A stretch of 64,000 bases of DNA from Martinezella tropici. GTDB taxonomy: Bacteria > Pseudomonadota > Alphaproteobacteria > Rhizobiales > Rhizobiaceae. Shown here piece after piece: positions 57,294-64,000 of the stretch. Below the pieces are notes generated by a model. The model was not told where the DNA came from. It worked only from the letters and a program-made list of their open reading frames with translations, and searched no databases. The stretch is from the NCBI RefSeq assembly GCF_003287875.1, contig NZ_QMKK01000054.1, forward strand, positions 744,001-808,000. The letters are read 5' to 3'. Numbering within the stretch: the stretch's first letter is position 1; each line of letters starts with the position of its first letter. Position numbers and translations under genes: made by a program.

Positions 57294-58013
57294 GTGCCTC
57301 CCCTCCGAGAGAGAGAAAGCGTCGCGCAGGTCGAGCTTCACAGCCTGCATCTGCGCGACCGAGTTGATGTCCCGGACTGGATATTAAGTGAACAGGAAAG
57401 ACACCGAGCGGCGGCATTCCGATCGGCCGAAGCGCGGCGTCTTTTTGTTGCCGGACGGTTCCTTTGTCGCCGCATCCTCGGCGATCTGCTCGGCTGCGCG
57501 CCACAGGCGCTCTCCATTGCGATTACACAGTCGGGCAGGCCCTACCTGTCCGATTTTTCCGATATCGACTTCAATATTTCGCATGTGCGGGACCGAGTGG
57601 CTCTCGCGATCTGTCGCGGCGGCCTGATCGGCATCGATATCGAACGCGTCGATGCATTTTCGGAAGAGGAGGCCGGCGAAATCATGCCGATGATCCTTTC
57701 CGAATACGAGTTCGATCAAGTTCGTCAGTTGGACGGGCAATATCGCCGCGATGCTCTTCTCGCCCGCTGGGTTCAGAAGGAGGCTGCCCTGAAATGCCTT
57801 GGCCGGGGCTTCCTCGCCGACCCGCGATGCGTGACGCTCTCACCCGATTATGCAACTTTTGGCAGCAAAAGCCAGCTATCAAGCGAGCCGATTTTCATCA
57901 ATTCCGGCCGGGTCGGCGACGGAGAAATTGGGGATTTCCAATGGGCAATCGCGACATCGAGGCTCGTGACAGAGCCGCAATGGCGGCATCACATAAACGG
58001 GATTTCCTTATAG
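57294..58013 (+). CDS. 4'-phosphopantetheinyl transferase (Sfp type)
   Basis: About 239 residues. PPTase motifs are NISHVRDRVALAI, GIDIERVD (Mg-binding Asp/Glu) and WVQKEAALKCLGRG. It loads coenzyme A-derived arms on the NRPS carrier domain. GTG 57294 begins one base after the monooxygenase stop, so initiation probably depends on translation arriving from upstream; the frameshift there could lower its expression. The in-frame reading from 57078 is antisense-like shadow of the monooxygenase. Confidence 0.88.
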   Translation: MPPLRERESVAQVELHSLHLRDRVDVPDWILSEQERHRAAAFRSAEARRLFVAGRFLCRRILGDLLGCAPQALSIAITQSGRPYLSDFSDIDFNISHVRDRVALAICRGGLIGIDIERVDAFSEEEAGEIMPMILSEYEFDQVRQLDGQYRRDALLARWVQKEAALKCLGRGFLADPRCVTLSPDYATFGSKSQLSSEPIFINSGRVGDGEIGDFQWAIATSRLVTEPQWRHHINGISL

Positions 58014-58092
58014 ATCGCATTGGAAAGTTGAAATAGAATCAGGCGCATACGCCATGATTTAGGAGATGCTGCACTTTTCCACTCCGCTATCT

Positions 58093-58107
58093 TGACTATC
58101 ATTGTCA
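58093..58107. promoter_or_regulatory. RirA-type iron-responsive operator upstream of the ECF sigma gene
   Basis: TGACTATCATTGTCA matches TGA-N9-TCA exactly and lies 72 bp upstream of the rpoI-like start. It fits iron repression by RirA, as known for rpoI in R. leguminosarum. Confidence 0.55.
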
Positions 58108-58178
58108 TGTTTTATAGGTTCCCTCTCAAAAAGAGGGGCACACAGAAATGCAACTTTGGATTTCAGCGAGAGCCCGAC

Positions 58179-58769
58179 ATGATTGCCAACCATTCGCAGT
58201 CGACTTCCAATGAGCAACTCCAAACAGCACTTCACGCCTACCCGAAACTTCTCTCCGTCGCGCGCAGGATCACGGGCTCCATGACCACGGCCGAGGATGT
58301 CGTGCAGGAGGTTCTCCTGCAGCTGGTCTCAAAGCCGCTGGGAGAAGACATAGCGGCGCCTGCGTCCTATGTGATGCGCATGGTGCGCAATCTGGCCACC
58401 GATTATATGCGGCGGCAGCAATATGAACGCGGCCTGTTCGTCGAGGAAGAGGTCGGGGGCAATACCTCGGCCTATGGAAGCCCTGAAGAACATCTCCATG
58501 AGGCCCAAGCCTACAAGGCCTTTCGCTGCACGGTCGAAGCCATGCCTGCCAGAACCCGCAAGTTCTACGAGGAGCACTATTTCGACGACATTCCCCAGAA
58601 CATCATCGCCAAGGAGGCAGGCGTATCCTGCGCCCTCGTCTGCGGCCTTCTGCGGGAGGCGCATTCGCGTTGCCTTGCCGCCATCTCGCTTGAAGCCGAT
58701 CATGATTGTGCCGCCACCAGCAACCACCGCCGCCACCGATCCGCACGGGTTCGGGAAATGCGCGCCTGA
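58179..58769 (+). CDS. rpoI: ECF sigma factor, RpoI-like
   Basis: A 196-residue sigma-70 family ECF. Region 2 has AYPKLLSVARRITGSMTTAEDVVQEVLLQ and YVMRMVRNLATDYMRRQQ; region 4 has ARTRKFYEEHYFDDIPQNIIAKEAGVSCALVCGLLREA. It resembles RpoI/PvdS iron-starvation sigma factors that transcribe siderophore genes. No anti-sigma gene is adjacent, as for RpoI. ATG 58179 is chosen over in-frame starts near 58092 because these overlap the IRO box. Confidence 0.85.
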   Translation: MIANHSQSTSNEQLQTALHAYPKLLSVARRITGSMTTAEDVVQEVLLQLVSKPLGEDIAAPASYVMRMVRNLATDYMRRQQYERGLFVEEEVGGNTSAYGSPEEHLHEAQAYKAFRCTVEAMPARTRKFYEEHYFDDIPQNIIAKEAGVSCALVCGLLREAHSRCLAAISLEADHDCAATSNHRRHRSARVREMRA

Positions 58770-58827
58770 TGGGAATACACCGCCATCTTCTGCCAACAAC
58801 GCTCAACCGACAGGTAAGGAAAAGTAG

Positions 58828-59301
58828 ATGCAGGAAGCTATCGAGATAACCGAATCCAAAGGTGCCATCTGTCGTGACATCATGTCGGAGCTTACGGAGT
58901 GGTTCACCGACCCCAATGTCGTCGAAGCCTGCGCAGGAGCTGTGGAAACCCTGCCGATGTTCGGCTGCGTCGAGACAGACACCGTCTCCGGTTTCGTTTC
59001 GTTGCGTGCGCATCCGCCGGCTGCCATGGAGATCCTGGTGATTGCGACGCGACGCCAATACCATCGCAGCGGCGTCGGCAAGCGATTGCTGGCGGCAGCC
59101 GAGACATTCGCGCGATCTTCCGATTGCAAGCTCTTGACGGTGAAGACGCTTGCGCCGCGCGGCAGAGACGAACCGCAATATGAAAAGACACGCGCCTTTT
59201 ATGACAGGAACGGCTTCATCCGCGCCGAAATATTCCCGACGCTCTGGCGCGAGAGCGATCCATGTCTTTTCTTCGTCAAACCATTGATTCCAATCAATTA
59301 A
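58828..59301 (+). CDS. GNAT-family N-acetyltransferase
   Basis: A 157-residue GNAT. The acetyl-CoA loop is RRQYHRSGVGKRLL (Q/RxxGxG/A) near residue 75, and the C-terminal NGFIRAE is typical. AAGGAAAAGTAG precedes the ATG, 58 bp after rpoI. A role in tailoring the siderophore or in self-modification is possible because of position, but the domain alone does not show it. Confidence 0.85.
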   Translation: MQEAIEITESKGAICRDIMSELTEWFTDPNVVEACAGAVETLPMFGCVETDTVSGFVSLRAHPPAAMEILVIATRRQYHRSGVGKRLLAAAETFARSSDCKLLTVKTLAPRGRDEPQYEKTRAFYDRNGFIRAEIFPTLWRESDPCLFFVKPLIPIN

Positions 59302-59362
59302 CTAAACCGCCCCAGCGGCAGTCGACATGTCAGCGAGCCGCCGGGCTTCAGCAGGAACGATA

Positions 59363-60175
59363 ATGAAAGACGAAACTAGCGCCCGAAACGATCAGCGTCA
59401 TGCAACGGTTTTCAAGACGGAAGGCCTGCGTTTCGAGGTCGATGGCAAAACCATTCTTCACCCGCTCGATATCAGCTTCAATGCCGGCGAGATTTCCGGT
59501 CTGATCGGTCACAACGGCTCGGGCAAATCCACGCTGATCAAGTTGCTGGCCCGGCAGATCCAGCCGACGGGCGGCCGCATTCTATTCGACGGCGTAGCCG
59601 CCGGCTCCTACGACATGCGTGCTTTCGCGCGCGCCGTCGCCTATCTGCCGCAGGACACCACATCGGCTGCCGGCATGAAGGTCGAGGAGCTTGTCGCCTG
59701 CGGGCGCTATCCCTGGCACGGAGCGCTCGGCCGTTTCAGCGATCGCGACCGGGAAAAGGTGGAGACGGCAATGAAGCTGACGCATGTCGATACGCTTGCG
59801 GGGCGGATGGTGGATACACTCTCCGGCGGCGAGCGCCAGCGCGTCTGGATCGCGATGCTGGTCGCCCAGGATAGCCGCTGCCTGCTGCTGGACGAGCCGA
59901 CCTCGGCGCTCGACATCGCCCATCAGATGGAAATTCTCGGGCTTGTGCGGGAGCTTTGCCGGACGAAGGAATTGAGCGTTATTCTCGTCCTGCACGACAT
60001 CAATGTCGCGGCGCATTTCTGCGATCATCTTCATGCGTTGAAGCAAGGACGCCTGATTGCCGCGGGGCCTTCGCCAAGCCTCATGAAAGCCGAGACACTG
60101 CATACGATCTATGGCACCAATATGGGCGTCACGGCCCACCCCGTGCATGGAACGCCGCTCGCCTATGTCATCTGA
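59363..60175 (+). CDS. fhuC: Iron-siderophore ABC transporter ATP-binding protein (FhuC-like)
   Basis: A 270-residue ATPase. Walker A GHNGSGKSTLIK, LPQDT Q-loop, signature LSGGERQRVW, Walker B LLLDEPTSALD, and H-loop VLHDINVA. Its family powers uptake of ferric hydroxamates. ATG 59363 follows AGGAACG. The end overlaps fhuD by 11 nt. Confidence 0.92.
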   Translation: MKDETSARNDQRHATVFKTEGLRFEVDGKTILHPLDISFNAGEISGLIGHNGSGKSTLIKLLARQIQPTGGRILFDGVAAGSYDMRAFARAVAYLPQDTTSAAGMKVEELVACGRYPWHGALGRFSDRDREKVETAMKLTHVDTLAGRMVDTLSGGERQRVWIAMLVAQDSRCLLLDEPTSALDIAHQMEILGLVRELCRTKELSVILVLHDINVAAHFCDHLHALKQGRLIAAGPSPSLMKAETLHTIYGTNMGVTAHPVHGTPLAYVI

Positions 60176-61073
60176 ACGTCGCTTCGAGACTCTGGCATTA
60201 TCCCGTCGCGCGTTGTTTCTTGCCGCCGCTGCACTTTGTGCCGTTCCGCGGGCGGGAATGGCGGCCGAAGCGATATCAGGCCCGATCGTCTCTCTGGATT
60301 ATGGTCTGGCCTCGACACTGCTTGCGCTCGGCGTCACACCGGCCGCTATCGCCTCGCTTGCCGATTGGAATACTTGGGTCGTCGAGCCGAAAATGCCTGA
60401 TGGCGTCATCGACCTCGGCACCACCAGCGAGATCAATCTCGAGGTCCTCGCCAGTATCAAGCCGGCACTGATCCTGACGACGCCCTATCTCGCCCCCCTG
60501 AAGCCGCGGCTGGAAGCGATCGCGCCGGTCATGGAACTGACGATCTATGCCGAGGGCGGCGAGGCACTGCAGCGCTCCATCACGGCGACGCGATTGCTTG
60601 CCGACGCCATCGGCCGTCGGCCACAAGCAGAAGATTTCCTCGCCCGGTCCGAGCAATTCTTCGACGATTGCGCAAACCGGGTGAAGAAGCTCAACCCGCC
60701 GCCTCTGGCGCTGATCAATTTCGTCGACCAGCGCCACGCCCGCATCTATTGCGGCGACGGCCTCTACCAGAACGTCATGACCAGGATCGGCCTGAAGAAT
60801 GCATGGACCGGACCGGGAGACTATTGGGGCTTTGAAGCGATCGGCCTGGAGCAATTGGCAACGCTCGACCAAAGCCTGAGGCTGATCGCATTCGAGCCGC
60901 TGCTTCCGCCCAACGTGCTCGACAACCTGCAGGATAGTCCGCTGTGGACCAGCCTCCCCTTTGTGCGTGCTGGGCGCGTCTCGGTGCTGCCAGGCACCTT
61001 GATGTTCGGCATGGTGCAGGAAGCGGAGCGTTTCGCGCGTATCCTGCTCGATCATCTGGAAACATTCGCATGA
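60165..61073 (+). CDS. fhuD: Iron-siderophore substrate-binding protein (FhuD-like)
   Basis: A 302-residue periplasmic binding protein (class III, TroA-like). The N-terminus has a twin-arginine-like signal, LSRRALFLAAAALC, as in E. coli FhuD. The ligand domain shows VSLDYGLASTLLALGVTPAAIAS, DLGTTSEINLEVLASIKPALIL and FVDQRHARIYCGDGLYQNVM. ATG 60165 starts inside fhuC; the stop overlaps fhuB by ATGA. It receives the ferri-siderophore from the TonB receptor. Confidence 0.9.
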   Translation: MSSERRFETLALSRRALFLAAAALCAVPRAGMAAEAISGPIVSLDYGLASTLLALGVTPAAIASLADWNTWVVEPKMPDGVIDLGTTSEINLEVLASIKPALILTTPYLAPLKPRLEAIAPVMELTIYAEGGEALQRSITATRLLADAIGRRPQAEDFLARSEQFFDDCANRVKKLNPPPLALINFVDQRHARIYCGDGLYQNVMTRIGLKNAWTGPGDYWGFEAIGLEQLATLDQSLRLIAFEPLLPPNVLDNLQDSPLWTSLPFVRAGRVSVLPGTLMFGMVQEAERFARILLDHLETFA

Positions 61074-63055
61074 CCCGCATCGAAGCGAACAATATCCTCG
61101 GCGCTCCGGCTGTGGCGCTGACACTGCTGGCGCTCGCCGGACTCCTTTCCTGGCATCAGCTGGCACCTGATCTCGCACGGCTGACCGAGCAGGAAGCAGG
61201 TAATGATCCGCAGCGTCTGCTGCTGCTCTATTCGACGCTGCCGAGAATCGCGACGGCGTTGCTGGCCGGCGCCGCGCTTTCGCTGTCGGGAAGCCTGTTG
61301 CAGCAGGTGCTGCGCAATCCGCTGGCCTCCCCCTCGACGCTCGGCATTTCCGCGGGTGCCAATCTCGCGCTCGTCACCGTCATGCTCGCCTTTCCCGCTC
61401 TGCAGGGCCTCAGCCGCGATGCTGTCGCCCTGTTCGGGAGTACTGCCGCCGCGGCTATTGTTTTTCTCATCGGCGCGAGACGCGGCTTCTCGCCCTTGGC
61501 ACTCGTCCTTGCCGGACTGATCGTCGGCGTCTGGAGCGGCGCACTGGCCGCCATTCTCGTCTTGATGAACGATCGCTATCTCTCCGGCCTCTTCATCTGG
61601 GGCGCCGGATCGCTGGCACAGCAAAGCTGGACCATTCCGCTGTCTCTCCTCCCGAAAATCGCTGTCCTCTCCGGAGCTGCCCTGTTGATGGCGCAACCGC
61701 TGTCACTCATGGAGCTCGGCGATAGCGGCGCTAGCGGACTTGGCCTGTCGGTGAAGCGCACGCGCATCGCCGCCGTCTGCATTGCGATCGCGCTTGCCGC
61801 TATCGTCACCAGCGCGGTCGGCGTCATCGGCTTCATCGGTTTGATCGCGCCGCGGATCGCCCAGCTTGCCGGCGCCCGGCAGATGAAGAGCCAGCTCGTT
61901 TGGTCCCCCCTCATCGGAGCCGGCCTATTGCTGTTGACGGATGAAGCACTGGTGCTCCTTTCCGGGGCATCCTCGACCTTCCTTCCGACAGGCGCCATCA
62001 CAGCCCTGCTCGGCGCGCCGCTGCTGCTTCTGATGCTGCCGCGCCTGAAGACAGTGCAGCGCAACATTGCGCATCCATCGCAGGATGCGAACCATGCCAT
62101 TCGAACATCGAAAGCGCTGCTGGTTGCTTCAGTTCCGGCGCTCGTCCTTCTGCTGGCCGGTGCGGTCTTCTTCGGGCGCGCACCGGACGGTGCATGGACT
62201 CTCCTCACCTATATGCATTGGCCCGACGTGCTGCCCTATCGGCTGCCGCGCATCGCCGGTGCTTTTGCGGCCGGCACGATGCTGGGCGTGGTCGGCACTA
62301 TCCTGCAGCGGCTGAGCGGCAACGAGATGGCAAGCCCCGAGGTGCTGGGCATTTCCGCGGGCGCCACCTTGGGCGTCACTGCCGCGCTCTTTCTCCTGCC
62401 AGCTCCTGGCATTGCCGCGCAACTCGGCTTCGGCGGTATCGGCGCTTTCACCGTTCTCGTTGCCATTTTCCTTTTCGGCATCCGATCCGGTTTCGCACCC
62501 GAGCGTGTCCTTTTAACGGGGATCGCGCTCGGAGCCATGCTCGATGCCTTCATCAGCGTGCTCGCCGCAGGCGGCGATCCACGTGCGATGATCGTCATGC
62601 AATGGATGAGCGGATCGACTTATCTTGTCGACACGCCAAAGGCAATTTCCGCAACTGCGGCTGCGATAATGGGCCTTGCGCTTGCCTTCCTCGCCCATCG
62701 CTGGCTCGATCTGCTGCCGCTCGGGCCGCAGGCAGCACAAGCGATCGGTATCCGCGTCAATCTCGCCCGCGCTAGCCTCTTTGCGCTGGCAGCAACCATG
62801 ACCGCCGCCGCCACCCTCGTCCTCGGCCCCTTAAGCTTCATCGGCCTCATGGGCCCGCATCTGGCGCGCGAGCTCGGATTGCGCCGCGCCACACCCCAAC
62901 TCGCCGGCGCCGCCCTTGCCGGCGGCGGCCTCACGGTGCTTGCAGACTGGTTCGGCAGAATGATCGCATTTCCCTATCAAATGCCCGCCGGCCTCATCTC
63001 GGCACTCGTGGGGGCGCCGCTGCTGCTGGTGATGCTGATGAAGCGATCAAAATGA
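61070..63055 (+). CDS. fhuB: Iron-siderophore ABC transporter permease (FhuB-like, fused double FecCD)
   Basis: A 661-residue permease made of two FecCD halves, giving about 20 helices. Each half has the LRNPLASPSTLGISAGA/LSGNEMASPEVLGISAGA motif and a conserved Gly-rich loop (GFIGLIAPRIAQLAGAR and FIGLMGPHLARELGLRR). FhuB-type fusions are typical of hydroxamate uptake. It overlaps fhuD. Its 3' end is within a terminator. Confidence 0.92.
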   Translation: MTRIEANNILGAPAVALTLLALAGLLSWHQLAPDLARLTEQEAGNDPQRLLLLYSTLPRIATALLAGAALSLSGSLLQQVLRNPLASPSTLGISAGANLALVTVMLAFPALQGLSRDAVALFGSTAAAAIVFLIGARRGFSPLALVLAGLIVGVWSGALAAILVLMNDRYLSGLFIWGAGSLAQQSWTIPLSLLPKIAVLSGAALLMAQPLSLMELGDSGASGLGLSVKRTRIAAVCIAIALAAIVTSAVGVIGFIGLIAPRIAQLAGARQMKSQLVWSPLIGAGLLLLTDEALVLLSGASSTFLPTGAITALLGAPLLLLMLPRLKTVQRNIAHPSQDANHAIRTSKALLVASVPALVLLLAGAVFFGRAPDGAWTLLTYMHWPDVLPYRLPRIAGAFAAGTMLGVVGTILQRLSGNEMASPEVLGISAGATLGVTAALFLLPAPGIAAQLGFGGIGAFTVLVAIFLFGIRSGFAPERVLLTGIALGAMLDAFISVLAAGGDPRAMIVMQWMSGSTYLVDTPKAISATAAAIMGLALAFLAHRWLDLLPLGPQAAQAIGIRVNLARASLFALAATMTAAATLVLGPLSFIGLMGPHLARELGLRRATPQLAGAALAGGGLTVLADWFGRMIAFPYQMPAGLISALVGAPLLLVMLMKRSK

Positions 63056-63063
63056 TCGCTTCA
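63039..63063 (+). terminator. Intrinsic terminator overlapping the fhuB stop codon
   Basis: TGAAGCGATCA-AAA-TGATCGCTTCA gives an 11-bp stem with a 3-nt loop, then TTCTTTAAA. The stop TGA (63053-63055) lies in the right arm, so transcription ends right at the end of the gene. Confidence 0.8.
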
Positions 63064-63430
63064 TTCTTTAAATTCGATCCAACTCACATGTAAGCTTTGT
63101 AAGATCTCAACGATGGTATGACCTTCTGTAGAAGCTATGCCATTGTCCAACGCAACCGATTTGCAAGTTGAAAGCTGGCTGCAATCCCGCTTAGAGAGGC
63201 GCCGGAAAACTCCAACCACGTTGGCGCAGAAAGCCGACCTTGGCTGAGTTATCAATCTGTTCCGCCTCATCCTTGCCCAGTCCAGAGCCGGTGGAGCACG
63301 GCGAAAAAGGACAGTGGATGCTCAAAATCTTGGCCGCTTCTATAGAATGCAGTTAGCAGTAAGCGACAAATCTCGCCGAATTGGTAGGTACATCAGGCGC
63401 CGCGAAAAAACGCGCGCCTATTACGCAACG
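63064..63430. other. Intergenic region between fhuB and receptor
   Basis: 367 bp between convergent genes. An ORF at 63061-63270 (minus) lacks support. Nothing identifiable beyond the terminator at its left edge. Confidence 0.4.
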
Positions 63431-64000
63431 TTACCACCTGTACCTCAACGACGCCGTGACGTTTCTCCCCTGGCCGAGATAGCAATAACCCTCATTGCAA
63501 ACCGTCAGGCGGCGATTGACGATGTTGCGGAGGTCGACGGAGGCGGTCAGGCCTTTGTATTTCTGGTCGATTGCGCCGAAGTCGTAGGAGAGTGCTGCGT
63601 CCAGATAGAAGCTTGCGTCGTTCTTGGCGGTGTTGGCAGTGCTGGTATAGGTCTCGCCGGTGTAGCGGACACCGGCGCCGACGGTGAGGCCCTTTGCTGC
63701 CGAATCTTCCTGGAAGGTATAGTTCGACCACAGGCTGGCGATGCTCTTGGGCGTCACTGCGGGCGCATTGCCGGCATCGTCACCACGGGTGATTTCGGAA
63801 TGGTTGTATGAGTAGGCGGCAATCACATCCCAGCCGTCGCTGATAGTCGTCTTGGCTTCCAGCTCGATGCCCTTGTTGGTCACCTCGCCGAGCGAGGCAT
63901 AGATGCCCGTTAGCGGATCGACCAGAACGGGCTTGTTCTTCTCGGCGAGATGATAGGCGACGGCCGAGAGCAGAATGTCGGTGCCTGGCGGCTGGTATTT
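63431..64000 (-). CDS. TonB-dependent siderophore receptor, C-terminal part (FhuA/FoxA-like)
   Basis: The last 189 residues of an outer-membrane beta-barrel; the N-terminus is outside the window. Reading continues in frame from 64000: KYQPPGTDILL, then ASLGEVTNKGIELEAK and alternating strands (WDVIAAYSYNHSEITRGD, GAGVRYTGETY, ASVDLRNIVNR). It ends in ...LRYRW, with a C-terminal aromatic as is usual for outer-membrane export. CNEGYCYLGQGRN is the siderophore-receptor end loop. It imports the ferri-siderophore. A start at 63883 would be an artefact. Confidence 0.9.
   Translation of the reverse strand, partial: KYQPPGTDILLSAVAYHLAEKNKPVLVDPLTGIYASLGEVTNKGIELEAKTTISDGWDVIAAYSYNHSEITRGDDAGNAPAVTPKSIASLWSNYTFQEDSAAKGLTVGAGVRYTGETYTSTANTAKNDASFYLDAALSYDFGAIDQKYKGLTASVDLRNIVNRRLTVCNEGYCYLGQGRNVTASLRYRW

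Noticed and set aside
63061-63811. ORFs 63061-63270 (minus) and 63314-63811 (plus) near the receptor
   Set aside because: The first lacks any support and the second is antisense to the TonB receptor barrel.

Overview
The window reads as accessory-replicon or accessory-region DNA of a Rhizobium-type alphaproteobacterium (Rhizobiaceae). The reasons are a rhizobial erythritol locus with eryABCD, eryR-tpiB-rpiB and eryEFG, a NolR-like ArsR regulator, an RpoI-like ECF sigma factor beside a hydroxamate siderophore cluster, a queCDE operon, a DUF1402 protein, and GC-rich coding DNA with AT-rich promoters. I found no rRNA, tRNA, CRISPR array, intact insertion sequence or replication origin. The first gene (SDR oxidoreductase) and the last gene (TonB-dependent receptor) run off the window edges.

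Layout. 1-3.8 kb: an L-idonate/ketogluconate catabolic block of two divergent gene pairs, each with the same 14-bp GntR/IdnR-type operator core. 3.9-4.8 kb: a small conserved protein divergent from a NolR-like ArsR regulator. 4.8-6.6 kb: queC-queD-queE for the 7-deazaguanine precursor preQ0. 6.8-9.6 kb: aldo/keto reductase with a divergent LysR regulator, then an XRE regulator. 9.6-13.5 kb: a TadG-like von Willebrand A protein and an MHYT-GGDEF-EAL protein. 13.6-16.1 kb: GH3 beta-glucosidase. 16.3-19.8 kb: secreted or hypothetical proteins (transglutaminase-like peptidase, DUF1402, GT29-like protein). 19.9-24.1 kb: ROK regulator/GDPD pair and FAD monooxygenase/MarR pair.

24.2-36.8 kb: the erythritol locus. 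The minus-strand genes eryA-eryB-eryC-eryD-eryR-tpiB-rpiB convert erythritol through tetrulose phosphates to D-erythrose 4-phosphate. A divergent operon (DUF2291 protein, eryE, eryF, eryG) encodes the ABC importer. 36.9-42.2 kb: a second module with DeoR regulator, FGGY kinase, GlpD-like dehydrogenase and a convergent Calvin-type class II aldolase, probably for another polyol or for disposal of erythrose 4-phosphate. 42.7-45.0 kb: tagaturonate-reductase-like and L-galactonate-dehydrogenase-like genes. 45.0-46.5 kb: about 1.5 kb with no recognisable gene.

46.5-64 kb: a hydroxamate siderophore locus. The minus-strand operon has an IucB/VbsA-like acyltransferase, MATE exporter, trans-sulfuration-like PLP enzyme and LysA-like decarboxylase. 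The divergent plus-strand operon has a single-module NRPS (C-A-T-TE), an L-ornithine/lysine N-monooxygenase and a PPTase. They are followed by an RpoI-like ECF sigma factor, a GNAT, fhuC-, fhuD- and fhuB-like uptake genes and the 3' part of a TonB-dependent receptor. The cluster resembles vicibactin loci but has two extra PLP enzymes. As given, the N-monooxygenase carries a frameshift, so the strain may be unable to make the siderophore while still able to import it, unless this is a sequencing error.
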